Of a stretch of DNA of 38,835 nt, positions 32,003 through 38,835 are shown one piece after another. The stretch is taken from assembly GCA_002479485.1 (NCBI GenBank), contig DLNM01000018.1, positions 1 through 38,835 of the forward strand. The letters are read 5' to 3'. The notes under the pieces were generated by a model, which saw only the letters and a program-made list of their open reading frames with translations, was not told where the DNA came from and did no database searches. Origin of the DNA: Firmicutes bacterium UBA7510 (GTDB lineage Bacteria > Bacillota > Clostridia > Tissierellales > Sedimentibacteraceae). Numbering within the stretch: the stretch's first letter is position 1; each line of letters starts with the position of its first letter. Position numbers and translations under genes: made by a program.

Positions 32003-33284
32003 TTCAAATACGATATATTTAGCAACAAATTTATTTAGAATATATGTTTTATATAAATTTTTAGGAATTTTCTTTGAAAAAACACATATTAAAAACGGGT
32101 TACAACTATTTTTATATTTATTGTATTATATATCAAATAGTTCATTATATCTAATTTTTTCTAATCCATTTATAAATCTAATATCAAACTTATTATTGTT
32201 TTTTTTACTTACCTTTATTTACGAGGGAAAAACTTCAACAAGGGTGGTTTCTACAGTATTAATTTATTCTGCAACAATGATATTAGAGAGTATAGTTTAT
32301 AATATTTCTGTTAGTTTTAATTTACACTTTATCTTAGAGGACTTTACAATTGTAGTTTCCAACATATTGTTATTTATGCTTGTAGTTATCCTTGAAAGAA
32401 TATTTGGAAACAATAAAATCCTAGATATTAAACCGATACACTGGATGATTATATTTTGTATTCCTATGGGTAGCATTATTATAGTTCTTACTGCATTTAT
32501 AGCAAATTACAGTTCAATTTTTACTATCATAATTGTAAGTGTTTTATTATGTATAAATATTATGAACTTCTATCTATACGATGTGATAATTAAGTATTAT
32601 CATAATAAATATGAAAAGGATTTACTTATACAGCAAAATAATGCTTATTTAAATCAATTACAGATAATTAAAGAATCGCAGGAAAATATTAAAATGTTGC
32701 GGCATGATATGAAAAACCATATATATTCAATGCAAGAAATGATAAAGAATAATAAAAGGGATGATTTAGAAGAGTATTTAAAAACCATATTTGAATACAT
32801 TGATGTAAAAAATGAATATGCGTATTCGGGAAATACAGAAGTAGATAGCTTACTAAATTACAAAATATATGAGGCTGTAAAATTAAATGCAATTATCGAG
32901 GTTAATATCAATATACCTAAAAAATTAGGTGTAGAAGTATTTGATTTAAGCATTATTTTAGGCAACCTTTTAGATAATGCCCTAGATGCATTGAAAAAAA
33001 CCGATGAAAAACGATTATATGTAAAGATGGAGTTAGAAAAATCTATACTATACATTACAGTTGAAAACTCATATGGTGATATTATAAATAAAGAAAATGA
33101 TATATTTATAACTACAAAAAAAGATGAAAATAATCATGGTTTTGGTTTAAATAGTGTTCAAAATGCTATAAAAAAATATAACGGTCTTTTAGATATAACC
33201 TATGATGAAAAGCTTTTTTTAGTTAATATTTTACTGTATACTGATAACATATGCAAATATAAAAAACAACTAATTTCGATATAA
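31986..33284 (+). CDS. agrC: Agr-type sensor histidine kinase (AgrC-like)
   Basis: A 432-residue kinase of the HPK10 class. The first ~200 residues have about six membrane helices and bind the peptide signal in related proteins. A coiled linker follows, and then H240 in LRHDMKNHIYSM, the class-specific phosphoacceptor motif. The N-box (LGNLLDNALDAL) and G-box (NNHGFGLNSV) are intact. It overlaps agrA by 17 bases and is followed by a 119-base gap before agrD, which may hold a second regulatory site. Confidence 0.88.
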   Translation: MLNFISSNTIYLATNLFRIYVLYKFLGIFFEKTHIKNGLQLFLYLLYYISNSSLYLIFSNPFINLISNLLLFFLLTFIYEGKTSTRVVSTVLIYSATMILESIVYNISVSFNLHFILEDFTIVVSNILLFMLVVILERIFGNNKILDIKPIHWMIIFCIPMGSIIIVLTAFIANYSSIFTIIIVSVLLCINIMNFYLYDVIIKYYHNKYEKDLLIQQNNAYLNQLQIIKESQENIKMLRHDMKNHIYSMQEMIKNNKRDDLEEYLKTIFEYIDVKNEYAYSGNTEVDSLLNYKIYEAVKLNAIIEVNINIPKKLGVEVFDLSIILGNLLDNALDALKKTDEKRLYVKMELEKSILYITVENSYGDIINKENDIFITTKKDENNHGFGLNSVQNAIKKYNGLLDITYDEKLFLVNILLYTDNICKYKKQLISI

Positions 33285-33310
33285 AATATATGGATTTCGT
33301 CAACTTCCTG

Positions 33311-33372
33311 CACAAAATCAATTTTTGTGGTAAAAAATGTATAACACTTAATTGGTATCTTTTACATTAAGT
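33311..33372 (+). promoter_or_regulatory. Inverted repeats between agrC and agrD
   Basis: Two inverted repeats lie in this gap: CACAAAA / TTTTGTG (33311-33317 and 33323-33329) and ACTTAAT / ATTAAGT (33346-33352 and 33366-33372). A clear sigma-A promoter is not visible. They may be processing, termination or AgrA-type control sites. Confidence 0.4.
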
Positions 33373-33403
33373 ACTAAACATGATTAGAAGGGAGGTAGCT
33401 ATT

Positions 33404-33547
33404 TTGAAAAAGATTATTTACAAATTTGGTGGTATGTTTGCTAGTTTAGCACTTATGGTAACTGCTCTAAATGTAAACGTTGCCTGTGCGTGGCTTGTAC
33501 ATCAACCAAAATTACCAAAAGGTGCAGATAAACTTCGTAGGTTCTGA
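33404..33547 (+). CDS. agrD: AgrD-like cyclic peptide precursor
   Basis: A 47-residue prepeptide from TTG 33404 with GGGAGG at about 33391. Residues 1-25 are a basic amphipathic/hydrophobic helix (KKIIYKFGGMFASLALMV). The peptide core follows, with C28 in the sequence Cys-Ala-Trp-Leu-Val, then the conserved clostridial HQPKLPK segment. By analogy with clostridial AgrD, residues 28-32 should form the five-membered thiolactone ring after cleavage by AgrB. The tail (KGADKLRRF) is basic, whereas most AgrD tails are acidic. It ends five bases before agrB. Confidence 0.88.
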   Translation: MKKIIYKFGGMFASLALMVTALNVNVACAWLVHQPKLPKGADKLRRF

Positions 33548-33552
33548 TTAAA

Positions 33553-34101
33553 ATGAAAGTATTTGATAAAATCACAGAAAAATTAGCCAGCAATAACATT
33601 ATATCATATGAAGATAAAGACCTATATACATATGGCTTTCAACAAGGCTCCTTATTATTATTAAATTTAATAACAACCATAATAATAGGTCTTATCTTCA
33701 ATATGTTATGGCAATGTATTATTTTTTCAGTAGCTTATATCCCTCTTAGGTCTTATGCTGGAGGATATCATGCTAAAACTCAATTAAGATGCTATTTATT
33801 TTCGGTAGCAATGATTATAATAGTTGTTTTAATAATAAAATATGTACCGTGGTTTGATTTATCTATCATAATAATAACTTTAATTTCAAGTGGGGTAATA
33901 CTGTCACTTGCACCTGTAGAGGATAGTAACAAACCTTTAGATTCAAAAGAGATTCAGGTTTATAAAAAAATAACAAGATTAATTTTGCTATTTGAAGTAT
34001 TCCTAGTATGCGTTTTTATTGATTTAGGGTATAGTGAAGTTTCAATATGCATAATGATGGCTTTAACAACATTAGGGGTAATGTTAGTTTTAGGGGAATA
34101 A
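33553..34101 (+). CDS. agrB: AgrB-like peptidase/exporter
   Basis: A 182-residue membrane cysteine protease that removes the AgrD tail and forms the thiolactone. The catalytic pair is H73 in RSYAGGYHA and C80 in LRCYLFS. About four to five hydrophobic segments are visible, at ~40-58, ~82-100, ~105-120, ~142-158 and ~162-178. It lies last in the unusual order agrA-agrC-agrD-agrB. Length and motifs are normal. Confidence 0.93.
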   Translation: MKVFDKITEKLASNNIISYEDKDLYTYGFQQGSLLLLNLITTIIIGLIFNMLWQCIIFSVAYIPLRSYAGGYHAKTQLRCYLFSVAMIIIVVLIIKYVPWFDLSIIIITLISSGVILSLAPVEDSNKPLDSKEIQVYKKITRLILLFEVFLVCVFIDLGYSEVSICIMMALTTLGVMLVLGE

Positions 34102-34153
34102 AATGCTTATAGTTTATACATTATGTAATTAATTCAATATGGAATAATACAAA

Positions 34154-34238
34154 AGGCTGTGGTAAAACAGAATTAATACAGTATTTTATAATTGTTTAGA
34201 CAATTATAAAGTGTATTAAATTTGTTTTGCAACAGCCT
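34154..34238. repeat. 85-base near-perfect inverted repeat
   Basis: The ends AGGCTGT / ACAGCCT and the centre TTATAATTG / CAATTATAA pair. Between them AAAACA and TTAATACA pair with their complements, giving an almost continuous long hairpin. It lies in the 308 bases between agrB and rlmB, and no gene is present there. It may be a terminator for agrB, or a small non-coding mobile repeat (MITE-like) present elsewhere in the genome. Confidence 0.65.
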
Positions 34239-34409
34239 AAAATGTAGCTTTTCAATAATCATACTTGACTTTAATATATAATAAAAGTAAAATGTAAAAA
34301 ATAAAATTGTAATGTCAAAGGTTAAATTAACTTTTACTATCATGTAGTAATTTATAATAAAATCGTATATAATATAGTTCTACATAAAAATATATTAAAG
34401 GTGATTATG
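34239..34409. other. Intergenic region before rlmB
   Basis: Very AT-rich, non-coding. Two TATAAT hexamers occur at 34353-34358 and 34368-34373, close enough to rlmB to be -10 elements, but their -35 regions are poor. AAAGGTGA at 34397-34404 is the ribosome binding site of rlmB. Confidence 0.4.
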
Positions 34410-35141
34410 ATGAGAAAAATTGAAGGAAAGAACCCTGTTATTGAAGCATTAAAGAGCGATACTAGTATAGATATAATATATATAAATAAAGAAATGGCAG
34501 AAGGTGCTGTTTCAAAGATTGCATCACTTGCAAAAGAGAAAAATATCAATATCAAATATGTTGATAAGCAGGAATTGACAAAACTTTCGGCCGGTGGTAG
34601 ACATCAAGGGGTTATCGCACAAGCACAGGAATATGAATATAAGGAATTAGACGATATTTTTGCTTTAGCAAAACAAAAGAATGAGAAACCATTTGTTATA
34701 ATATTAGATGAAATTACAGATATTCATAATTTAGGAGCCATAATTAGAACAGCGGAGTGTTGTGGTGCACATGGAGTTATAATTCCAAAACATAGAGCAG
34801 CTAGTGTAAATTCTGTAGTTGCTAAAACTTCTGCCGGTGCAGTTGAGTATCTTCCTGTTGTAAGAGTTACCAATATAAACCAAACAATAGAAGATTTAAA
34901 GGAAAGAGGCCTTTGGATATATGGTGCTGATATGGCAGGTGAAAAATATATATATGAAGAGAAATTTGATGGAGCCGTAGGTATAATAATTGGTAGTGAA
35001 GGAAAAGGCATAAGTAGACTTGTTAAGGAAAATTGTGATACCTTAATTAGAATTCCTATGAAGGGAAATGTTACATCTTTAAATGCTTCTTGTGCTGCAT
35101 CAATTATTATTTATGAAGTGTTAAGGCAAAGAGGAATGTAA
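34410..35141 (+). CDS. rlmB: 23S rRNA (guanosine-2'-O)-methyltransferase
   Basis: A 243-residue SpoU/TrmH-family enzyme that methylates a ribose in 23S rRNA (G2251 in E. coli). I start it at ATG 34410; GTG 34401 and ATG 34407 are in frame but too close to the site AAAGGTGA. The SPOUT motifs are all present: NLGAIIRTAECCGAHGVIIP, IIIGSEGKGISRLV and IPMKGNVTSLNASCAASI. An N-terminal substrate-binding domain precedes them. It is followed after one base by the yacP-like gene, as in many Firmicutes. Confidence 0.94.
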   Translation: MRKIEGKNPVIEALKSDTSIDIIYINKEMAEGAVSKIASLAKEKNINIKYVDKQELTKLSAGGRHQGVIAQAQEYEYKELDDIFALAKQKNEKPFVIILDEITDIHNLGAIIRTAECCGAHGVIIPKHRAASVNSVVAKTSAGAVEYLPVVRVTNINQTIEDLKERGLWIYGADMAGEKYIYEEKFDGAVGIIIGSEGKGISRLVKENCDTLIRIPMKGNVTSLNASCAASIIIYEVLRQRGM

Positions 35142-35142
35142 T

Positions 35143-35664
35143 ATGCCTCGTACTAAAAAAGAATATCTATTTATAGATGGATATAACATTATAAATCAGT
35201 GGAAAACTCTAAAGAATTATACTGAAAGTATAGAAAATAGCAGAAATAAGCTTATTGAAGAATTAATTGAATATAAAGCGTATAAGGGAATAAATGTTAT
35301 AGTTGTTTTTGATGCTCATTTGGTTAAGGGAAGCAATGAAAAAAAAGAAATGATTTCAGGGGTAGAAGTTGTATATACAAAAGAGCATGAAACAGCTGAT
35401 AGTTATATAGAAAAACAATTGGATAAAATTGGGAGAGAGGAAATTGTGCAAGTTGCAACATCTGACAATTATATTCAACAAATTGTTTTAGCTCGTGGAG
35501 GTACAAGAATATCTGCTGAAGAGATGTTTTTGGAATTTAATAAGACAAAACAGGAGATAAGAAGAAAAACTGACACTATACGACACAATAGTACAAAAAT
35601 ATCTAATGTTCTTGATTCCGCAACTTTGGAAAAATTGGAAAATTTAAGAAGATTAATGGAATAG
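35143..35664 (+). CDS. yacP: NYN domain ribonuclease (YacP/Rae1-like)
   Basis: A 173-residue endonuclease of the PIN-like NYN fold. The acidic residues of the active site are visible in LFIDGYNIINQW, VVFDAHLV, ETADSYIEK and ATSDNYIQQ. The Bacillus homologue (Rae1/YacP) is a ribosome-associated ribonuclease that cleaves mRNA in the ribosomal A site. Its end is close to the sigH promoter. It is probably co-transcribed with rlmB. Confidence 0.9.
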   Translation: MPRTKKEYLFIDGYNIINQWKTLKNYTESIENSRNKLIEELIEYKAYKGINVIVVFDAHLVKGSNEKKEMISGVEVVYTKEHETADSYIEKQLDKIGREEIVQVATSDNYIQQIVLARGGTRISAEEMFLEFNKTKQEIRRKTDTIRHNSTKISNVLDSATLEKLENLRRLME

Positions 35665-35665
35665 C

Positions 35666-35694
35666 TTGACCGTTAAAAACGTTTTCACTATAAT
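35666..35694 (+). promoter_or_regulatory. Promoter of sigH with internal palindrome
   Basis: TTGACC at 35666-35671, a 17-base spacer and TATAAT at 35689-35694, starting just after the yacP stop. The spacer contains the palindrome AAAACGTTTT (35676-35685), and the window TTAAAAACGTTTTCA resembles a CcpA cre site with one mismatch. Confidence 0.85.
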
Positions 35695-35730
35695 CATACC
35701 TAAGCATTAATTATATCCGGGGGGAAAAAC

Positions 35731-36390
35731 ATGGATACTATATTGAAAAAATCTTTTAGTAGTACATACAATCATGCTTTATATGACAAGTTAACTGATG
35801 AAGAATTAATTGAAGAATTTAGAAAAGGTAATTTAGAGGCTGAAGAACATTTAGTTTATCGATACATGTGTATTTCGAAAAAGATCGTATCTTCATTTTA
35901 TTTAGTTGGAGCTGAAAAGGATGATTTATTACAAGAAGCTCTGCTTGGGTTGTATAAAGCTATAAAAGAATACAATCCAAATAAAAACTGTTCGTTTAAA
36001 AGTTATGCATGTGTTTGTATAAAAAGGCATGTTATTACAGTTATTAGAAGTTCAACAAGACAAAAACATAATCCTCTTAATAACTATATATCATTTAATA
36101 TGTTAACTTATGAAGATAAAGAGGTTTATTTGTTGGAGAAAATTACCAATGATACAATAGAGGACCCTGAAAATATAGTTGTTTTAAAAGAGCGTGAAAG
36201 TTTAATTACTTATACCGTAAACAAATATTTAAGTGAATTTGAAAAGAAAGTTTTATCATGCTATTTTTCAGGATTAACTTATACTGAATCCTCAGATGTG
36301 CTTAATACAGATGTGAAATCCATTGATAATGCTTTGCAAAGAATAAAAAAGAAAATGAAAAATGAATTAACAACTGAATGTTTTTATTGA
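35731..36390 (+). CDS. sigH: RNA polymerase sigma-H factor
   Basis: A 219-residue sigma factor of the sigma-70 family, about the length of Bacillus SigH. Region 2 (KDDLLQEALLGLYKAIKEY, then FKSYACVCIKRHVITVIRSS) and region 4 (LSEFEKKVLSCYFSGLTYTE, then NALQRIKKKM) are both complete. It follows rlmB and yacP in the conserved order. The gene probably controls transition-phase and, if the organism sporulates, early sporulation genes. A strong GGGGGG-type site precedes ATG 35731. Confidence 0.93.
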   Translation: MDTILKKSFSSTYNHALYDKLTDEELIEEFRKGNLEAEEHLVYRYMCISKKIVSSFYLVGAEKDDLLQEALLGLYKAIKEYNPNKNCSFKSYACVCIKRHVITVIRSSTRQKHNPLNNYISFNMLTYEDKEVYLLEKITNDTIEDPENIVVLKERESLITYTVNKYLSEFEKKVLSCYFSGLTYTESSDVLNTDVKSIDNALQRIKKKMKNELTTECFY

Positions 36391-36413
36391 AATCAAATAA
36401 ATGATTTTTTATT
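36390..36413 (+). terminator. Weak terminator after sigH
   Basis: A 6-bp AT-rich stem AAATCA / TGATTT with a six-base loop followed by Ts. It has only one C-G pair, so its strength is doubtful. Confidence 0.4.
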
Positions 36414-36419
36414 TATATA

Positions 36420-36448
36420 TTGACAATAAGTGAGTTAAATAGTAAAAT
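36420..36448 (+). promoter_or_regulatory. Promoter of tRNA-Thr
   Basis: A perfect TTGACA at 36420-36425, a 17-base spacer and TAAAAT at 36443-36448, placing the start about five bases before the tRNA. Confidence 0.85.
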
Positions 36449-36459
36449 CATATGGTATT

Positions 36460-36535
36460 GCCTGCGTGGCGCAGGAGGTAGCGCATTTGCATGGTAAGCA
36501 AAAGGTCAGCAGTTCGAATCTGCTCGTAGGCTCCA
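36460..36535 (+). tRNA. tRNA-Thr (anticodon GGT)
   Basis: The 76 bases fold as a complete cloverleaf. The acceptor stem is GCCTGCG / CGTAGGC (one G-U), the D stem GCGC / GCGC and the anticodon stem TTTGC / GCAAA. The loop ATGGTAA has anticodon GGT, and the T stem AGCAG / CTGCT has the TTCGAAT loop. CCA is encoded. It reads ACC and ACT threonine codons. Confidence 0.97.
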
Positions 36536-36540
36536 GTAAT

Positions 36541-36576
36541 AAAAAATCCCATTCATAAGAATGGGATTTTTTATTT
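36541..36576 (+). terminator. Terminator after tRNA-Thr
   Basis: A perfect stem AAAAAATCCCATTC / GAATGGGATTTTTT with an ATAA loop and a T-rich end. Confidence 0.95.
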
Positions 36577-36884
36577 TCTAATGATAGTTTTGTTCAGGAA
36601 AGCTTTTTAGTTTCCAATATTATTCAAATGTGATATGCTAAATATGTAAGAACCAAAAAATAGTTGTTTATTTACCAAGATATGCTACAAGATTAATGTT
36701 AATATTTTGGATGGATACAGTTAAAAACAATTATTATGTTTGTACAATTAAGTAAACACATAGTTTTTTGATAATTCTACTAATGGTTTACTTATTCAAA
36801 TAATAGTCGGTTGTTGCTAGCAATGTTAGAGTATATATTAAGATTAAAGAAATTCTATAAAATTGTAAATGAAAGGGAAGGTAT
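36577..36884. other. Intergenic region before the HTH-membrane regulator
   Basis: No gene is visible in these 308 bases. A 9-bp inverted repeat TAAGTAAAC / GTTTACTTA spans 36749-36757 and 36786-36794. A palindrome and promoter lie further downstream and are listed separately. The spacing and symmetry suggest protein-binding sites for the regulator that follows. Confidence 0.5.
36811..36839 (+). promoter_or_regulatory. Promoter with overlapping palindrome
   Basis: TTGTTG at 36811-36816, a 17-base spacer and TATATT at 36834-36839. The perfect palindrome TTGCTAGCAA (36814-36823) covers part of the -35 and spacer, a typical operator position. Confidence 0.55.
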
Positions 36885-37994
36885 ATGGGCTCAATTGAAA
36901 CTGGTAATATTATTTCAAAAATACGTAAAGAAAAGAATATGACTCAAAAAGAACTTGCTAGTTTGTTAAATGTTTCTGATAAGGCAGTATCAAAATGGGA
37001 AAGGGGAGAGAGCTATCCCGATGTAGCTTTGTTGCCAGTAATATCGGAGATATTAGGTTTGTCAATAGATGAATTGTTGGGGTCACAAAAGGTGTTAGGT
37101 GGAGATGTTTTAGCTGATAATAAAATAGCCTATCAGTGCTTAATGGAGGACTGTCACCTTAAATTCGAGAAGAATTGGTTTTATATTTATTTTTTAATGT
37201 CACTAGCTTTCTTTTCAAGATTTATTTCTTTACCATTTGACCTAAACTTAATCGCACCAATTTTTTTACCGTTGTTTATAATGGGATTATTTTACTTCAT
37301 TGATAGGAAGTATCAAATATCAATTAATAGGTATAAGAAATATATAGATGCTAATACACCCATAATAGATAGAAAACCTTATTATCAAATACTAATAGTC
37401 TTAGCAGTGCAATGTTTTGTGATGTTTATTATGACAAATACAACTTTATTATATGGAACTATAAACAATGTTCAAATTTGGATTATTCACAGTCATCCTT
37501 CAATGTTATTTATATATTTAATTAATGTTATAACTCTTTGGGTTGTAATTATAAAATTTAGTAAACATATTAATAAAGTAAATATTTTTATTATGATTAA
37601 TTTGTTTATAAATTTTTTTCTTTGCATAATTATGGTTGTGTTTAGGGTGTATATAAAGCTGTCAAATCCAATGGTAAAAATGTCTGTAAAGCGTCTGGTC
37701 TATCCTAATATAATTGTTTTTGTGATTTTGTTAGTCATAGCACTATTGTTAAGCTTTACTTTTTTACGAATAAAAAAACTGTCATTAAAGGGTAGGAAAA
37801 TATTGTTTTCAATAAGTTTGTTTGAAAATTTGATGCTTATCTTAGCATTTAAAAGTGTTCAATACGTTATGAATGATGTAAATAATTGTTGTTTTATTGA
37901 TAATTACAATATTAGAGCAATTTTTTTAATATTTGTTGTTCTATATTATGTATCAACTATTATTTATGAGATGTCTATAAAAAACAATGAATAA
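36885..37994 (+). CDS. HTH-XRE regulator fused to a multi-pass membrane domain
   Basis: A 369-residue protein. Residues ~8-65 are a Cro/C1-type helix-turn-helix (ISKIRKEKNMTQKELASLLN, then VSKWERGESYPD). After a short linker, about seven hydrophobic helices follow between residues ~98 and ~362, in pairs (98-118/120-138, 166-184, 203-225, 231-255, 275-297, 340-360). Such proteins are membrane-tethered repressors of unknown signal. The gene is isolated between the tRNA and tuf, in a place that is usually occupied directly by tuf or rpmG-secE-nusG, so it is probably an insertion. Its DNA has the same low GC as its surroundings. Confidence 0.85.
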   Translation: MGSIETGNIISKIRKEKNMTQKELASLLNVSDKAVSKWERGESYPDVALLPVISEILGLSIDELLGSQKVLGGDVLADNKIAYQCLMEDCHLKFEKNWFYIYFLMSLAFFSRFISLPFDLNLIAPIFLPLFIMGLFYFIDRKYQISINRYKKYIDANTPIIDRKPYYQILIVLAVQCFVMFIMTNTTLLYGTINNVQIWIIHSHPSMLFIYLINVITLWVVIIKFSKHINKVNIFIMINLFINFFLCIIMVVFRVYIKLSNPMVKMSVKRLVYPNIIVFVILLVIALLLSFTFLRIKKLSLKGRKILFSISLFENLMLILAFKSVQYVMNDVNNCCFIDNYNIRAIFLIFVVLYYVSTIIYEMSIKNNE

Positions 37995-38015
37995 GCAAAT
38001 GATAACTCGATGCAA

Positions 38016-38036
38016 ATGTCAATAACCCATTGACAT
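38016..38036 (+). terminator. Hairpin after the HTH-membrane gene
   Basis: A perfect 8-bp stem ATGTCAAT / ATTGACAT with a five-base loop (AACCC), 21 bases after the stop. There is no direct T-run, so termination is likely but weak. Confidence 0.5.
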
Positions 38037-38145
38037 TATAGTAATTGTTTATTTAAATTAGTATAAATTTTCCGCTTGCATCTATGTATATATGTAGAAC
38101 CTTGTCGATTACATATAAAAGATATTGATTATTGTTAAAAACCTA

Positions 38146-38174
38146 TTGAAAGTTAGTTTTTCTTTTGGTATAAT
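38146..38174 (+). promoter_or_regulatory. Promoter of tuf
   Basis: TTGAAA at 38146-38151, a 17-base spacer and TATAAT at 38169-38174 with the extended TGG before the -10. The leader of about 85 bases contains a short CCGG-based hairpin (about 38197-38217). Confidence 0.85.
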
Positions 38175-38263
38175 ACCAGTTAATTAGGCAAAAGTTTTCC
38201 GGATTGTTACCGGTAAAATAATCAAAGATTGAAATTGTAATATTTATTTAGGAGGAAATATAA

Positions 38264-38835
38264 ATGGCAAAACAAAAGTTTGAAAGAAACAAACCCCATG
38301 TAAACATCGGAACAATAGGCCACGTTGACCATGGTAAAACAACATTAACAGCAGCAATAACAATGACATTAAATAAGAGATTCGGAACTGGAGAAGCAAT
38401 AAGCTATGATAATATAGACAAAGCTCCAGAAGAAAGAGAAAGAGGAATCACAATATCAACATCACACGTTGAGTATGAGACAAACAACAGACACTATGCA
38501 CACGTTGACTGTCCAGGTCACGCTGACTACGTTAAGAACATGATCACAGGAGCAGCACAAATGGACGGTGGTATCCTAGTTGTATCAGCAGCAGATGGTC
38601 CAATGCCACAAACAAGAGAGCACATCCTATTATCAAGACAGGTTGGAGTTCCAAAACTAGTAGTATTCTTAAACAAAGAAGACATGGTAGATGATCCAGA
38701 ACTAATCGAATTAGTTGAAATGGAAGTTAGAGAGTTATTATCAGAATATGATTTTGATGGAGATAATACACCAATAGTAAAAGGATCAGCATTAAAAGCA
38801 TTAGAAGATTCAAACAGTGAGTGGGGAGATAAAAT
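38264..38835 (+). CDS. tuf: Elongation factor Tu (5' part, runs off the window)
   Basis: The first 190 codons of EF-Tu. ATG 38264 follows AGGAGG. The GTP-binding motifs are intact: GHVDHGKT at 19-26, RGITI as switch I, DCPGHADY and NKED. Codon use is clearly more biased than in neighbouring genes (more AAC, GAC, ATC), as expected for a very highly expressed protein. The frame is open to the end of the window. Confidence 0.98.
   Translation, partial: MAKQKFERNKPHVNIGTIGHVDHGKTTLTAAITMTLNKRFGTGEAISYDNIDKAPEERERGITISTSHVEYETNNRHYAHVDCPGHADYVKNMITGAAQMDGGILVVSAADGPMPQTREHILLSRQVGVPKLVVFLNKEDMVDDPELIELVEMEVRELLSEYDFDGDNTPIVKGSALKALEDSNSEWGDK

Noticed and set aside
34154..34238. Insertion sequence or CRISPR-like repeat
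   Set aside because: There is no transposase frame and only a single palindromic unit with no repeat-spacer order.

Overview
The window is low-GC Firmicutes DNA, most likely from an anaerobic Clostridia-type bacterium. The signs are very AT-rich intergenic regions, strong Shine-Dalgarno sites with many TTG and GTG starts, a gltX-cysS-mrnC-rlmB-yacP-sigH-tuf core order, an agr locus of the clostridial type, and a prophage of the PBSX/xkd class. I cannot name the species from sequence alone.

Positions 1 to about 23,950 are the late half of a myovirus-type prophage, all on the + strand except one gene. Left to right: a cysteine-rich 39-residue microprotein, a small hypothetical gene, a second small cysteine-containing gene and an ArpU/DUF1492-type late regulator. 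Then come a self-contained DUF4062 cargo cassette, terminase small and large subunits, portal, a head morphogenesis protein, scaffold, major capsid, connector and head-closure proteins. The tail part has sheath, tube, a tail assembly chaperone with a programmed -1 frameshift, tape measure, baseplate genes (XkdP to XkdU-like), fibre, XkdW/XkdX-like genes, and a holin/endolysin cassette. No integrase, repressor or replication genes are present, so the lysogeny and early half must lie to the left of position 1.

The strongest unusual signal is in the head morphogenesis protein (5893-7647). After a normal Mu gpF/SPP1 gp7-type domain, its C-terminal ~170 residues carry the full set of RelA/SpoT nucleotidyltransferase motifs (RLKSKESFLRK, ND-I-I-R-Y-T, YKGIN, EIQFHTPE). 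This looks like a capsid-linked ToxSAS-type toxin. It is followed with a coupled start by a 73-residue gene that is a good candidate for its immunity protein. Three further cargo genes (morons) sit in the late operon: the DUF4062 gene and a membrane-anchored 280-residue protein, each with its own promoter and terminators, and a minus-strand four-helix membrane protein.

From about 24.1 kb the sequence is host chromosome. It holds a sensor histidine kinase without a visible response regulator partner, directly next to the prophage end, then an S8-like lipoprotein with an altered serine motif. These are followed by gltX-cysS-mrnC, an agr quorum-sensing locus in the order agrA-agrC-agrD-agrB, rlmB, yacP and sigH. 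After those come tRNA-Thr(GGT), an HTH-membrane fusion regulator and the 5' part of tuf, which runs off the end of the window. Well-formed sigma-A type promoters precede the histidine kinase, the lipoprotein, gltX, sigH, the tRNA and tuf.
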